A DNA stretch of 64,000 nucleotides from Mycobacterium sp. PO1 (GCF_017312405.1 NZ_BLTG01000030.1:62001-126000); one strand, 5' to 3'. Counted from the first letter of the stretch, positions 27,662-37,430 are shown. A program made the numbers and translations. Notes: generated from the letters alone by a model not told the origin.

Positions 27662-27868
27662 ATGAGCACCACGACCATCACCGTGACCGGCATGAGCTGC
27701 GATGCCTGCGCATCGGCCGTGCGGGCCGAACTCACCAGCATCCCCGGCGTCGTCGACGTCGACATCGACCTGTCCGACGGGAAGGTCACCATCGGCAGTG
27801 ACTCCCCCGTCGACGACGCCACCCTCCGCGACGCCGTCGAAGAAGCCGGCTACGAGCTGGCGAACTGA
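27662..27868 (+). CDS. CopZ-like copper chaperone (HMA domain)
   Basis: 68 residues from ATG 27662. A single heavy-metal-associated domain has the metal site GMSCDAC near residue 10 and ends EEAGYELAN. The function is to bind Cu(I) and pass it to the downstream ATPase. The gene lies 50 bp after a TACCC-N5-GGGTA copper operator and 8 bp before the ATPase gene, so it should be induced by copper together with it. Confidence 0.93.
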   Translation: MSTTTITVTGMSCDACASAVRAELTSIPGVVDVDIDLSDGKVTIGSDSPVDDATLRDAVEEAGYELAN

Positions 27869-27876
27869 GCGACGCC

Positions 27877-30090
27877 ATGAGCACCGTTGAACTGTCGATC
27901 GGCGGCATGACCTGTGCGTCGTGCGCTTCCCGCATCGAGAAGAAGCTCAACAGGCTCGACGGTGTCAGCGCCTCGGTCAACTTCGCCACCGAGAAGGCCC
28001 GGGTCGAACTCGGCGACCACGTCACCGCGCGGGACCTCGTCGCCACCGTCGAGGCCGCCGGCTACCGGGCCACCCTCCCCGAGGCCGAGGCCGACGACCA
28101 GCCGCAGGCCGAGGATGCGTCGGCGGCGCTGCGCCGGCGCCTGTTGATCTGCCTTGCGCTGTCGGTACCCGTGATCGCCATGGCGATGGTGCCGGCGCTG
28201 CAGTTCCCGAACTGGCAATGGTTGTCGCTGACGCTGGCCGCCCCGGTGGTCGTGTGGGGTGCCTGGCCGTTCCACGTCGCGGCGTGGACGAATCTGAGGC
28301 ACCGGGCAGCGACGATGGACACGCTGATCTCCCTGGGCACCCTGGCCGCCTTCGGGTGGTCGCTCTACGCACTGTTCTGGGGCACGGCGGGGCACACCGG
28401 GATGACCCATGCCTTCGAGTTCACCGTCGAACACACCGACGGCAGCGCCAACATCTACCTGGAGGTCGCCGCCGGGGTGACGACGTTCATCCTCGCGGGC
28501 CGCTACTTCGAGGCACGGGCCAAACGCCGCGCCGGGGACGCGTTACGCGCCCTGCTGCAGATGGGCGCCAAAACCGTCTCGGTGCGCAGGCCCGACGGCG
28601 AACAGCGCATACCCATCGAATTGCTCAGCACCGGTGACGAATTCGTGGTCCGGCCCGGCGAGAAGGTGGCCGCCGACGGCGTCGTCGTCGAAGGCTCTTC
28701 GACGGTGGACACGTCGATGCTGACCGGGGAATCGGTCCCGGTGGAGGTGTCGGTCGGCGACCAGGTGGTGGGCGCGACAGTCAACGTGGACGGCGTCCTG
28801 GTGGTCCGAGCCGAGCGGGTGGGCTCCGAAACGCAACTGGCGCAGATGGCCCGGCTGGTCGAGCAGGCGCAGAACGGCAAGGCCCCGGCCCAACGGCTCG
28901 CCGACCGGATCTCGGGTGTCTTCGTGCCGGTCGTCATCGCTCTCGCGGTGGCCACTCTGGGGTTCTGGATCGTCTCGGGCGCCGCCGTGTCGACGGCGTT
29001 CACCGCGGCCGTCGCGGTGCTGATCATCGCGTGCCCCTGCGCGCTCGGGCTCGCCACCCCGACCGCGTTGATGGTCGGAACCGGGCGCGGCGGGCAGTTG
29101 GGCATCGTCATCAAGGGGCCCGAGATCCTGGAGTCGACGCGGCGGGTGGACACCGTGGTCGTCGACAAGACCGGGACCGTCACCACCGGCACCATGACGC
29201 TGGCCGGCGTCACCGCCGCCGACGGCGAAAGCCGCGACGAGGTGCTGCGGGTCGCCGGGGCGCTGGAGAGTTCGTCGGAACATCCCATCGCCCGGGCCAT
29301 CACCGCCGGCGCCCGCACCGAGCTCGGAGAACTGCCCACAGCACAAGGCTTTTCGAACCTGCGCGGAATGGGTGTCGAAGGCGTCCTCGACGGCCGCGCC
29401 GTCCTGGTGGGTCGTCTACGACTACTCACCGAGCGCGCCTACGACATCCCCGAACAGCTGGCCGACGCGGCGCAGCGCGCCGAGCGGGACGGGCGAACAG
29501 TCGTCGCCGTCGGCTGGGACGGCCAGGCTCGCGGTCTTGTGATGGTGGCCGATGCCGTCAAAGAGACCTCTGCGGAGGCGGTGTCGCTGCTGAAAAGACT
29601 TGGCCTGACACCGATCATGGTGACCGGTGACAACGAGGCGGTCGCGCGGAGGGTGGCCCGACAGGTCGGCATCGATGAGGTGGTGGCCGGCGTGCTGCCG
29701 CAGGACAAGGTCGACACGGTCGTCCGGCTGCAGCACGAGGGCAGGGTGGTCGCCATGGTCGGAGACGGGGTCAACGACGCGGCGGCGCTGGCGCAGGCCG
29801 ACCTCGGCCTGGCGATGGGCGGCGGGACCGACGTCGCCATCGAGGCCAGCGACCTGACGTTGGTCAGCGACGACCTGCGCGCGGTGCCCGACGCCATCCG
29901 GCTGTCCCGAAGGACGTTGAGCACCATCAAGGGCAACCTGTTCTGGGCGTTCGCCTACAACGTCGCCGCGCTGCCGTTGGCGGCGGCGGGACTGCTGAAT
30001 CCGATGATCGCCGGCGCGGCCATGGCGTTCAGCTCGGTGTTCGTGGTCAGCAACAGCCTGCGCCTGCGGACGTTCAGCCCGTCACGCTGA
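27877..30090 (+). CDS. Cu(I)-exporting P1B-type ATPase (CopA/CtpV-like)
   Basis: 737 residues. It has one N-terminal HMA domain (GMTCASC), then TM helices and actuator loop TGES, TM6 with the CPC metal motif ([14 protein letters not shown]), DKTGT phosphorylation site, SSEHPIARA, the nucleotide domain [16 protein letters not shown], and late helices with [12 protein letters not shown] and [16 protein letters not shown]. The CPC, YN and M-x2-SS motifs together mark a Cu(I) exporter (P1B-1). It is in an operon with the chaperone. Mycobacteria have several paralogues (ctpA, ctpB, ctpV), so I give no symbol. The last 9 bp overlap the convergent cyclase gene. Confidence 0.95.
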   Translation: MSTVELSIGGMTCASCASRIEKKLNRLDGVSASVNFATEKARVELGDHVTARDLVATVEAAGYRATLPEAEADDQPQAEDASAALRRRLLICLALSVPVIAMAMVPALQFPNWQWLSLTLAAPVVVWGAWPFHVAAWTNLRHRAATMDTLISLGTLAAFGWSLYALFWGTAGHTGMTHAFEFTVEHTDGSANIYLEVAAGVTTFILAGRYFEARAKRRAGDALRALLQMGAKTVSVRRPDGEQRIPIELLSTGDEFVVRPGEKVAADGVVVEGSSTVDTSMLTGESVPVEVSVGDQVVGATVNVDGVLVVRAERVGSETQLAQMARLVEQAQNGKAPAQRLADRISGVFVPVVIALAVATLGFWIVSGAAVSTAFTAAVAVLIIACPCALGLATPTALMVGTGRGGQLGIVIKGPEILESTRRVDTVVVDKTGTVTTGTMTLAGVTAADGESRDEVLRVAGALESSSEHPIARAITAGARTELGELPTAQGFSNLRGMGVEGVLDGRAVLVGRLRLLTERAYDIPEQLADAAQRAERDGRTVVAVGWDGQARGLVMVADAVKETSAEAVSLLKRLGLTPIMVTGDNEAVARRVARQVGIDEVVAGVLPQDKVDTVVRLQHEGRVVAMVGDGVNDAAALAQADLGLAMGGGTDVAIEASDLTLVSDDLRAVPDAIRLSRRTLSTIKGNLFWAFAYNVAALPLAAAGLLNPMIAGAAMAFSSVFVVSNSLRLRTFSPSR

Positions 30091-31203
30091 GCCGGCCCGG
30101 CGCGCCCGGAACAGCTTCACATCCGACTTGATGCCCTTGAGATGCCTGGCCCCGGCGAACGACCAGGTGAAGCGGTCGTCGTCGCCGATCGCCTCGCGGG
30201 CCGGTTCGGCCACCAGCACCGAGCCCGGTCGGGCGGCACCGGTCACCCGGGCCGCGAGGTTGACGGGGCTGCCGAACCAGTCCCCTTCCCGGCTCACCGC
30301 CATGCCGCTGGCCACCCCGGCCCGCAGGCTGGGAAAGTCGTCGTCGCCGTTGGTCACCTCGACCAGCTGCAGCACGGCGTCGAGCAGCGCAGCGGGCTCC
30401 GGGCTGACCATCATCACCTCATCGCCGATGGTCTTGACGAATCGGACCGGCGCGGTCGCCACCTCCCGCGTCAGGTCGGCCAGGCGTTGCGCAAGGCGCT
30501 CCAGATCCTCCGGCGGCACCTTCTCGCCCAGCCGGGTGAACCCGACCAGATCCGCGAACCCGATCGTCACCTGCCGGGCACCTGGCAGGTGCTGACCCTC
30601 GGCGCGTTCGACGGCGTTGACGGCCTCCGTCTCGATGGCATGCCGCAGCTGCAGCTGCAGCATGTCCTGGATCATCGGTCCGAGCAGCGGCGCCAGGTTG
30701 GTCACCAATGCCGCCGACGCCTGGGCGATCTCCAATTCCGTGGCCCCGGGCCGGATCACCGCGGCCAGCGTGGCGTACCGCATCGCCTCGGCCGCCCTGG
30801 CCAGACCGTCACCGAGCAGCCGGGTGATCTGGACCAGTTCGTCGGGGTCGATCCCGGCGTCGAGGAAGTCGCGGGTGAACTTCGCCGCCTCCGCGTCGGC
30901 GCGCAGGAACACCGCGGCATCGGGGTCGTCGACCCGCGGCAGACCCATGGCGCGCTGGATCCGGACGAACAACTCGACGTCCACGTTGAATTTCTCGGCG
31001 GCCTGGCGGGCCGAGACGTATTCGCCGTCGTCACCGATGATCCGCCGGGAAGCGAGCAGCATCGGCGCCGAATTGCCCCGGATCTGGTCGAGGGCCACCC
31101 CCTGGTCGAGGAGCCAACTGATCAGCTCGGCGCGCTCGGCGCGCGCCTGCCCGTCCAGCCCGTCGAGCAGCCCGGACGCCTCGAGATCCCCATGGTCGGT
31201 CAC
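30082..31203 (-). CDS. Class III adenylyl cyclase, Rv1264-like pH-sensing type
   Basis: 373 residues from GTG 31203. The N-terminal ~190 residues are the helical regulatory domain seen in Rv1264 ([20 protein letters not shown]). The C-terminal cyclase domain has the metal Asp in [10 protein letters not shown], substrate Lys and metal Asp in [10 protein letters not shown], and transition-state residues in [13 protein letters not shown]. The catalytic residues are intact, so a cAMP-forming enzyme is likely. The start is supported by TAGGTT (31215-31210), six bases upstream of GTG, a leaderless signal. Rv1264 is 397 residues in my memory; the shorter N-terminus here may be real. Confidence 0.9.
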   Translation of the reverse strand: MTDHGDLEASGLLDGLDGQARAERAELISWLLDQGVALDQIRGNSAPMLLASRRIIGDDGEYVSARQAAEKFNVDVELFVRIQRAMGLPRVDDPDAAVFLRADAEAAKFTRDFLDAGIDPDELVQITRLLGDGLARAAEAMRYATLAAVIRPGATELEIAQASAALVTNLAPLLGPMIQDMLQLQLRHAIETEAVNAVERAEGQHLPGARQVTIGFADLVGFTRLGEKVPPEDLERLAQRLADLTREVATAPVRFVKTIGDEVMMVSPEPAALLDAVLQLVEVTNGDDDFPSLRAGVASGMAVSREGDWFGSPVNLAARVTGAARPGSVLVAEPAREAIGDDDRFTWSFAGARHLKGIKSDVKLFRARRAGSA

Positions 31204-31238
31204 GTGCCCAACCTACGTGGGTGCGCTACACAGGAGCG

Positions 31239-31730
31239 ATGGCCTCACCGATCCTGAACAGCTTCGCCCCGCTGGTCGCCCCCGGGGCGCGGGTCCTGAT
31301 CCTGGGCAACATGCCCGGTGTGCGGTCTCTGCAGGACCAGCAGTACTACACGCACCCCCGCAACGCGTTCTGGGCGATCACCGCCGAGCTGTACGGCTTC
31401 GACGCGGCCGCACCGTATCCCGAGCGGGTCGACGCACTCACCGGCGCCGGGGTCGCGGTGTGGGACGTGCTGCGATCCTGCCGCCGGGTCGGCAGCCTGG
31501 ACGCCTCCGTGGAACCGGACAGCATGACGGCCAACGACTTCGGCCGGTTCTTCGCCGACCACCCCACCATCACCCGGATCTGCTTCAACGGCGCCGCCGC
31601 GGAGAAGAACTACCGGCGCCTCGTCGCACTCCCTCACCCACCCGGCCAGCGACTCCCGTCGACCAGCCCGGCGCACACCGCGGCGTTTTCGGCCAAGCTC
31701 GCCGCCTGGCGAGCGGCGCTCACCGGATGA
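31239..31730 (+). CDS. DNA-deoxyinosine glycosylase (UDG family 6, HDG-like)
   Basis: 163 residues from ATG 31239. The family hallmark is present: ILGNMPGVRSLQDQQYYTHP followed directly by RNAFW, with the later FNGAAAEKNY and LPSTSPAHT segments. This matches hypoxanthine-DNA glycosylases that excise deaminated adenine. An in-frame extension from 31221 (MRYTGA) is possible, but a CAGGAG ribosome site lies three bases before ATG 31239. It is divergent from the cyclase gene. Its TGA stop overlaps a possible ATG (31727) of the HIT gene, so they are co-transcribed. Confidence 0.88.
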   Translation: MASPILNSFAPLVAPGARVLILGNMPGVRSLQDQQYYTHPRNAFWAITAELYGFDAAAPYPERVDALTGAGVAVWDVLRSCRRVGSLDASVEPDSMTANDFGRFFADHPTITRICFNGAAAEKNYRRLVALPHPPGQRLPSTSPAHTAAFSAKLAAWRAALTG

Positions 31731-31747
31731 CCGGCTACGGTGGCGGA

Positions 31748-32185
31748 ATGTCCTGCGTGTTCTGCGCCATCGTCGCCGGCGACGCCCCAGCCGTCCGGAT
31801 CTGGGAGGACGACGAGCACCTCGCCATCCTCGACATCAGGCCGTTCACGCAGGGACACACGCTGGTGATCCCCAAGCGCCACACCGTCGACCTGACCGAC
31901 ACCCCACCGCACACCGTGGCGACCATGACCACCATCGGGCAACGCATCGCCAAGGCCGCGCGCGCATCCGGGCTGCACGCCGACGGCAACAACATCGCCA
32001 TCAACGACGGTAAAGCCGCTTTTCAGAGTGTGTTCCACATTCATCTGCACGTGGTTCCGCGCCGCGACGGTGACAAACTGAAGTTCGCCAAAGGCATGCT
32101 GGTGCGCCGTGACCCCGACCGGGGACAGACCGGCCGACTGCTGCGCGAGGCCCTGGCGCGGATCGACGCCGACGAGAAGGAGTGA
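31748..32185 (+). CDS. HIT-family nucleotide hydrolase (Rv1262c-like)
   Basis: 145 residues from ATG 31748; an alternative ATG 31727 adds seven residues and overlaps the previous stop. MSCVFCAIVAGDAPAVRIWE is the usual N-terminus of the family. FTQGHTLVIPKRH and the catalytic histidine triad FHIHLHVVP are intact. It likely hydrolyses a nucleoside phosphoramidate or dinucleoside polyphosphate. It belongs to an operon with the hypoxanthine glycosylase and the Ddn-like gene. Confidence 0.92.
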   Translation: MSCVFCAIVAGDAPAVRIWEDDEHLAILDIRPFTQGHTLVIPKRHTVDLTDTPPHTVATMTTIGQRIAKAARASGLHADGNNIAINDGKAAFQSVFHIHLHVVPRRDGDKLKFAKGMLVRRDPDRGQTGRLLREALARIDADEKE

Positions 32186-32188
32186 CCC

Positions 32189-32656
32189 TTGAACATCACG
32201 CGCTGGCTCGAACAGAACATCGGCGTCCGGATGCTGATGCTGCATGACACGCTCTACAAGAAGAGTAACGGCCGCATCGGGCACCGCATCCCGCTGCCCG
32301 GCGTGCCGCCCAGCCTGCTGCTGCACACCGTCGGCGCCAAGACCGGCAAGCAGCGCACCAACACGCTGTCGTACTTCCCCGATCGAGGCGACTACCTCGT
32401 CGTCGCCTCCAAGGGCGGCGACCCCAAGGCCCCGGGCTGGTATCACAACCTCAAGGCCCACCCGGACATCGAGGTCAACATCGGTCCGCAGCGGGTCCCC
32501 GTCACCGCCAAGCCGGTACTGCCCGACGATCCCGACTACGCGCGCATGTGGGACAAGGTCAACGAACAGAACTCCAACCGCTACAACGGTTATCAGAAGC
32601 GCACGACGCGGCCGATCCCCATTGTGCGGTTGACACCCCGATCGAGCGGGTCCTAG
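32189..32656 (+). CDS. Ddn-like F420-dependent nitroreductase-family protein (Rv1261c-like)
   Basis: 155 residues with a TTG start at 32189. The ribosome site AGAAGGAG (32175-32182) is six bases upstream and supports this start; the gap to the HIT gene is three bases. The split-barrel flavin/F420 fold is seen in LLLHTVGAKTGKQRTNTLSY, YLVVASKGGDPKAPGWYHNL and DIEVNIGPQ. These deazaflavin-dependent enzymes reduce quinones or nitro compounds in mycobacteria. Substrate unknown. Confidence 0.9.
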   Translation: MNITRWLEQNIGVRMLMLHDTLYKKSNGRIGHRIPLPGVPPSLLLHTVGAKTGKQRTNTLSYFPDRGDYLVVASKGGDPKAPGWYHNLKAHPDIEVNIGPQRVPVTAKPVLPDDPDYARMWDKVNEQNSNRYNGYQKRTTRPIPIVRLTPRSSGS

Positions 32657-33702
32657 AAGAGCTCCTTGGCCAGCAGCTCCAGCGTCGTCTCCCGCGCCGG
32701 GGCGGTGTCCGGGTCGGTGCCACGGAACGCGGCCGCCACCGGGTTGACCATCACCTCGTCCACCCCGAACCGCTCGGCCAGCGCCCGCAGTTGATCGGCG
32801 GCCTCGGCCGGCGCGCCGACGACGGCCTGGCGCCGACCCGCGTCGACCACCGCCAATTCGCGCGGACTGAGCTGCCGGGCCTCGGCGTCCTCGACCAGGT
32901 CCAGCGGGCCCAGCGGCTGCCCGGTGCGCAGCCGCGCCATCATCTGCAGGTTCGGCAGCAGCAACCGCTCCGCCTCCGCGGCGGTGTCGGCGACGGCGGC
33001 ATTGACCGTCAGGAACGTCAGCGGTTCGGCCGCCAGGTCACTGGGGCGGAATTCGTCTCGGTAGGTCTGCAAGGCCTCCTCGGTGCCCTGGCCGGAGAAG
33101 TGGTGGGCGAACACGTAGGGCAGGCCCTTGGCCGCGGCGAGATGCGCCGAGTACATGGACGAGCCGAGCAGCCACAGCTTGGGTTCGGTGACCGCCGCGG
33201 GGGTGGCCTTGAGGATGTAGTTCTCCCGCATCAGGTCCCGGGGCAGAGGCACCCGCACCCCGGCGCTGCTCATCAGCGCCACCACGTCGTCGAGGTACGA
33301 CGGGAACGCCTCGATGTCACGGTCGTCGCGGCCCGCAGCACCGCGCAACGCCATCGACGTCACCGGATCCGAGCCCGGCGCGCGCCCGATGCCCAGATCG
33401 ATGCGCCCGGGATGGGCGGCTTCGAGCAGCGCGAACTGCTCGGCCACCGCCAGCGGCGCGTGATTGGGCAGCATCACCCCGCCTGAACCGAGCCGCATCG
33501 TCGAGGTGTGGGCGGCCAGGTGGGCGATCAGCACCGGCGGGCTCGTCGCGGCCACCGCGGGCATGTTGTGGTGTTCGGCCAGCCAGTACCGCGTGTAACC
33601 GAGCTGGTCGGCGGTCTGGGCCAGCAGCGTCGTCGCAGCCACCGCATCCGAGGTGCTCTGGTCGGTGCGGACGGGGACGAGATCGAGAACGGAGAGACGC
33701 AT
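32653..33702 (-). CDS. Luciferase-like (LLM class) flavin-dependent monooxygenase
   Basis: 349 residues from ATG 33702, a family-typical start (MRLSVLDLVPVRTDQST). Bacterial luciferase fold: YWLAEHHNMPAVAATSPPVL, MRLGSGGVMLPNHAPLAVAE, GRIDLGIGRAPGSDP. The long frame extends to 33765 without support. These enzymes use FMNH2 or F420; the exact cofactor cannot be told. The 3' end overlaps the convergent Ddn-like gene by four bases. Confidence 0.9.
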   Translation of the reverse strand: MRLSVLDLVPVRTDQSTSDAVAATTLLAQTADQLGYTRYWLAEHHNMPAVAATSPPVLIAHLAAHTSTMRLGSGGVMLPNHAPLAVAEQFALLEAAHPGRIDLGIGRAPGSDPVTSMALRGAAGRDDRDIEAFPSYLDDVVALMSSAGVRVPLPRDLMRENYILKATPAAVTEPKLWLLGSSMYSAHLAAAKGLPYVFAHHFSGQGTEEALQTYRDEFRPSDLAAEPLTFLTVNAAVADTAAEAERLLLPNLQMMARLRTGQPLGPLDLVEDAEARQLSPRELAVVDAGRRQAVVGAPAEAADQLRALAERFGVDEVMVNPVAAAFRGTDPDTAPARETTLELLAKELF

Positions 33703-33771
33703 TACTCGGTCAACGCCACGCGGCCGCACCCGTGTTCCCGGTGAATCGGGCGCGCAATGCGACACTGAGCG

Positions 33772-34656
33772 TCACTTTGCGCGCCCGATCCGCAGAGCAG
33801 TGGCGAAGATGTCGTCCATCATCGCCGGAGTCAACCGCCCGGTGAAGGTGTTCTGCTGGCTGGGATGGAAACAACCCAGCAAGGACAGCTCGCGAACCTC
33901 GCGTCCGGAGCGTCCGGGCACCGTCACCGTCGTCAGCGCGCCGTGCCCGAACCGCGGCACCGGTGTGGGCACCACACCGCCGACCCGACGGATCAGCGCC
34001 AGCGCCGACTGCCAGGCGAAGCCGCCGAGCGCGACGATCACCTGCGCCGACGCGCCGGTCAGCCGCCACTCGGCATCCAGCCAGGGCGCACACGTCGCCC
34101 GCTCGGCGGGCTCGGGCGCGTTGGCCGGAGGGGCGCATCGCACCGCAGCCACCACCCGAACGTCATTGAGTGTCAAGCCATCTGCGCTGTCGGCAGCGGT
34201 CGGCTGATTGGCCAGACCACTGCGATACAGCGAAGCGAACAGGAAGTCACCGGAGCGGTCCCCGGTGAAGACCCGGCCGGTGCGGTTGGCGCCGTGTGCC
34301 GCGGGCGCCAGGCCGAGCACCCACACCGACGGACGCGCCGGACCGAGTCCGGTCGCCGGACGGCCCCAGTACGGTTCGTCGGCGTAGGCCTTGCGCTTAC
34401 CGACGGCAACGTCCTCACGCCAGGTCACCAGCCGTGGGCACGCCCGACAGACCGATACCCGCGCATCGAGCTGGGCGACGGTTCTGGTGGATGCGGCCAG
34501 CTCAGCCACCTCGGCGGGCTCGGCAGCGACGGCCGTACGCGCGGTCGCCGGGTCCCCCGGCCAGCCCGAGCCGGGCCGTACCGGGGAGGTGAACAGCCGG
34601 CCGGTGCGGGGATGGGGCAACGCGGCTCCGGCGGTATCCGAGGAGCGACCCATCAT
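33772..34656 (-). CDS. udgB: Family 5 uracil-DNA glycosylase UdgB
   Basis: 294 residues (M. tuberculosis Rv1259 is about the same). 4Fe-4S ligands are likely in [21 protein letters not shown] and LGCFHPS. Catalytic segments are [20 protein letters not shown] and [18 protein letters not shown]. The enzyme removes uracil, and in family 5 also other deaminated or oxidised bases, from DNA. It may start at ATG 34656 or the adjacent ATG 34653. It lies next to the LLM gene on the same strand. Confidence 0.95.
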   Translation of the reverse strand: MMGRSSDTAGAALPHPRTGRLFTSPVRPGSGWPGDPATARTAVAAEPAEVAELAASTRTVAQLDARVSVCRACPRLVTWREDVAVGKRKAYADEPYWGRPATGLGPARPSVWVLGLAPAAHGANRTGRVFTGDRSGDFLFASLYRSGLANQPTAADSADGLTLNDVRVVAAVRCAPPANAPEPAERATCAPWLDAEWRLTGASAQVIVALGGFAWQSALALIRRVGGVVPTPVPRFGHGALTTVTVPGRSGREVRELSLLGCFHPSQQNTFTGRLTPAMMDDIFATALRIGRAK

Positions 34657-34801
34657 TTGTTACCAAGAAGCACCGTTCATCGTTACCACGAAACGCCGTG
34701 GTCCTCGGCGTCGGGGCGAGACCGTTGGCGCACCATTGATCTCCAGGCTTTTCGTTGTTCCGGCGGGGGCGCCGGGCGATCAGGCTGATTGGGGAACACA
34801 C

Positions 34802-35482
34802 ATGCGACTGTCGACCGCCGCGATCGCGGGCCTCTGCCTTCTCGTCGCCGGCTGTGGCAACACGATCAGTAGCGCCGACACGGTGACACCGACGCGAACG
34901 ACGATCCCACGTCCCCTCGTCGAGCGGGAGCTGGGCGGACTGCTGCTGCCACCGGAGCAGGTAGCCGCCGTGATGGGTACACCTGCGATGACAGTGACCG
35001 AGTCGAATGACGCGATGACCGACCACAGCGCGATCATGTCGCCGCCGGAATGTCTGGCGATCGACGGCGCCGCCGAAGCGCAGGTTTACGCAGACAGCGG
35101 ATTTCGCGCCGAACGAGACGAGAGCCTCAACGACGGAGACGACTTCGCCCACTACGCGAAGCAGGCAGTCGTGCTGTTCCCGTATCTGGAGAAGGCCGCC
35201 GAGTTCTTCGACGTCTCCGCCGAGCGGTGGCCCGCCTGCCAGAACTACACCCACACCCAGAGTGGATCGCAGTGGACCGTCACCCACATGGCCAACGCCG
35301 ACGGCGCGCTGACAGCGAACGCCGTCTACACCGAGGCCGCGGCTCCGGGATGGGCCTGCGGGCGGGCGTTGATGCAGCGCAACAACATCATCATCGACGT
35401 CAACACCTGCAGCGCCAATCCCGGTGATACGGCCCGCAGACTGGCCGATCAGATCGCCGCCAACGTCGACGCGGCCTGGTAG
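34802..35482 (+). CDS. Lipoprotein with PknH-like sensor domain
   Basis: 226 residues from ATG 34802. The signal peptide (MRLSTAAIAGLCLLVAGC) ends in a lipobox at Cys18. The mature domain carries the four-Cys pattern of the PknH_C sensor family (MSPPECLAID, RWPACQNYT, PGWACGRAL, DVNTCSANP), which forms two disulfides in PknH. Function is unknown; a ligand-binding or envelope sensor role is plausible. It is divergent from udgB. The frame is open far upstream without a better start. Confidence 0.88.
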   Translation: MRLSTAAIAGLCLLVAGCGNTISSADTVTPTRTTIPRPLVERELGGLLLPPEQVAAVMGTPAMTVTESNDAMTDHSAIMSPPECLAIDGAAEAQVYADSGFRAERDESLNDGDDFAHYAKQAVVLFPYLEKAAEFFDVSAERWPACQNYTHTQSGSQWTVTHMANADGALTANAVYTEAAAPGWACGRALMQRNNIIIDVNTCSANPGDTARRLADQIAANVDAAW

Positions 35483-35640
35483 CGCTCTCGGCGGCGGCCG
35501 CGGCCGAGGCGGGCCATGGCGGTCGCCGCGCTGGCCGTAGCAGTCACCGCGGCTGCCGGCGAGGCGAGCCACGGCCGAGGCGGGCGGCGGCCGAGGCGGG
35601 CGGCGGCCGAGGCGGCTGCCGGCGAGGCGAGCCGCGCCGC

Positions 35641-35700
35641 GCCGAGCGTGAATCCTCTGCGAAATCCACGCCGCTTTTTCGCACGGAGCTCACACTCGGC
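35641..35700. repeat. 60-bp imperfect palindrome, copy 1
   Basis: Left arm begins GCCGAGCGTGAATCC and right arm ends GCTCACACTCGGC. About 18 of the 24 outer bases pair, with TGCGAAA/TTTCGCA inside. It is identical to copy 2. Confidence 0.75.
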
Positions 35701-35782
35701 GAGCCCCGGGTACCGGCGAGCCCCCACAGCTGGCGGCCGCCGAGGTGGGCCACGCCGAGCGTGCCGCGGCGAGGCGAGCCGC

Positions 35783-35842
35783 GCCGAGCGTGAATCCTCT
35801 GCGAAATCCACGCCGCTTTTTCGCACGGAGCTCACACTCGGC
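35783..35842. repeat. 60-bp imperfect palindrome, copy 2
   Basis: Same 60-mer as at 35641-35700, offset by 142 bp. The flanks (GGCGAGGCGAGCCGC on the left; CCGGGTACCGGCGAGCC on the right) are also repeated, so a longer unit was duplicated. Confidence 0.75.
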
Positions 35843-36135
35843 GAGCCCCCGGGTACCGGCGAGCCCCGGGTACCGGCGAGCCCCCACAGCTGGCGGCCGG
35901 CCGTAGGTTCAAGCTGGCGGCCGTAGGTCCGGGCCGCCGGCCGTAGGTACAAGCTGGCGACCCTTGGTCCGGGCCGACGGCCGGGGGTCCGGGCTGGCAG
36001 CCCCAAGCCGGCAGCCCCCAAGCCGGGTTGGCAGCGCCACCGGAAAGTAGGCGGGGCGGGGCGCGACCCCGACGACGCCGCCAAGCACCGGCTGAGCCGC
36101 ATGAAAACCGGTGGTGGCGGCGCCCGCTGCGCTGC

Positions 36136-36141
36136 TAGATT
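36136..36141 (+). promoter_or_regulatory. -10 element of tap
   Basis: TAGATT lies 14 bases before ATG 36156. An A-run (36104-36107) upstream of the -35 position is compatible with WhiB7-type control, known for tap, but this is only suggestive. Confidence 0.35.
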
Positions 36142-36155
36142 CCCGTCGATACGCC

Positions 36156-37430
36156 ATGACCCCACGCGATGCGCCGTTGAGTAGGCGCGGTCCTCTGCTG
36201 CTGATCCTGTTCGCCGCGCTGATGGCGGGCACGGGCAACGGCATCTCGATCGTGGTGTTCCCGTGGTTGGTGCTGCAGCGCACCGGCTCGGCCCTGGACG
36301 CGTCGATCGTGGCGATGGCCGGGACGTTGCCGCTGCTGGCCGCGACGCTGATCGCCGGCGCGGCGGTCGACTATCTGGGCCGGCGGCGGGTGTCGATGAT
36401 CTCGGACGCGCTGTCCGCGCTGTCGGTGGTCGCCGTGCCGGTGCTCGCGTTGCTGTTCGGTGCCGACGTCGTCAACGTGGCGGTGCTGGCCGTGCTGGCC
36501 GCCCTGGGCGCGTTGTTCGATCCGGCGGGCATGACCGCGCGCGAAACGATGCTGCCCGAAGCCGCCGCGCGGGCCGGCTGGTCCCTGGACCGGGCCAACA
36601 GCTACTTCGAGGCGGTGTTCAACCTGGCCTACATCGTCGGGCCGGGGATCGGCGGCCTGCTGATCGCGACGCTGGGCGGCATCAACACGATGTGGGTGAC
36701 AGCGGGGACGTTCGTGCTGTCCATCGCGGCGATCTCGGTGCTGCGCCTGGAGGGTGCGGGCATTCCGGATCGCTCGGCGCTGACGGGCAGTGTGTGGGCC
36801 GGCATCCTCGAAGGGTTGCGCTTCGTGTGGCACAACCGGGTGCTGCGCACGCTGGCGGTCGTGGATCTGGTGGCCACCGGGCTCTACATGCCGATGGAAA
36901 GCGTGCTGTTCCCCAAGTACTTCACCGACCGTGACGAGCCCGCCCAGCTCGGCTGGGTGTTGATGGCGCTGAGCATCGGCGGTCTGGTGGGCGCGCTCGG
37001 GTACGCGGTGATGGCGAAGCTCATGAAGCGCCGCACCGTCATGTTGATCGCGGTGATCACCCTGGGCGCGGCGATGACGGTCATCGCGTTCCTGCCGCCG
37101 TTGCCGGTGATCCTGGTGCTGTGTGCGCTGGTCGGATTCGTCTACGGTCCGATCGCGCCGATCTACAACTACGTCATGCAAACTCGTGCACCCGCGCACC
37201 TGCGGGGACGCGTTGTCGGCGTGATGGGGTCACTGGCCTACGCCGCGGGCCCGCTGGGACTGATCCTGGCCGGGCCATTGGCCGATGGGGCCGGGCTGCA
37301 CGTGACGTTTCTGGCGCTGTCGCTGCCGATGCTGGCGTTGGGGGTGGTCGCGGTGTTCCTGCCTGCGCTGCGCGACCTCGACACCCAACCGGCCGCGCCG
37401 GACGCTACAGCGGGCTCAGGTATTCCCTGA
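36156..37430 (+). CDS. tap: Tap-like multidrug efflux MFS transporter (Rv1258c-like)
   Basis: 424 residues from ATG 36156, close to the 419 I recall for Tap. Twelve transmembrane segments are expected. The early LMAGTGNGISIVVFPWLVLQ and the first cytoplasmic loop DYLGRRRVSM are typical of the MFS MefA/Tap group. It would export tetracycline, aminoglycosides or other drugs using the proton gradient. The flanking order (udgB before, GlcD-like after) is the same as around Rv1258c. The 3' end overlaps the convergent small protein by 26 bp. Confidence 0.88.
   Translation: MTPRDAPLSRRGPLLLILFAALMAGTGNGISIVVFPWLVLQRTGSALDASIVAMAGTLPLLAATLIAGAAVDYLGRRRVSMISDALSALSVVAVPVLALLFGADVVNVAVLAVLAALGALFDPAGMTARETMLPEAAARAGWSLDRANSYFEAVFNLAYIVGPGIGGLLIATLGGINTMWVTAGTFVLSIAAISVLRLEGAGIPDRSALTGSVWAGILEGLRFVWHNRVLRTLAVVDLVATGLYMPMESVLFPKYFTDRDEPAQLGWVLMALSIGGLVGALGYAVMAKLMKRRTVMLIAVITLGAAMTVIAFLPPLPVILVLCALVGFVYGPIAPIYNYVMQTRAPAHLRGRVVGVMGSLAYAAGPLGLILAGPLADGAGLHVTFLALSLPMLALGVVAVFLPALRDLDTQPAAPDATAGSGIP

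Larger units (their letters stand above)
35483..36155. repeat. 670-bp repeat-rich intergenic region
   Basis: No supported gene lies between the lipoprotein and tap. 35483-35640 is a GC-only tract with units such as GGCCGAGGCGGGCGGC repeated. 35641-35842 holds a duplicated 60-bp imperfect palindrome. 35843-36010 carries degenerate tandem units such as CTGGCGGCCGTAGGTCCGGG. From 36010 the sequence becomes ordinary, with a tap promoter at the end. Confidence 0.75.

Noticed and set aside
35483..35930. Possible CRISPR array or repeat-protein gene in the repeat-rich gap
   Set aside because: There are only two copies of the 60-mer, they are palindromic, spacers are not unique, and no cas genes are near. 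Open frames here encode low-complexity Ala/Arg/Gly chains without a start site.
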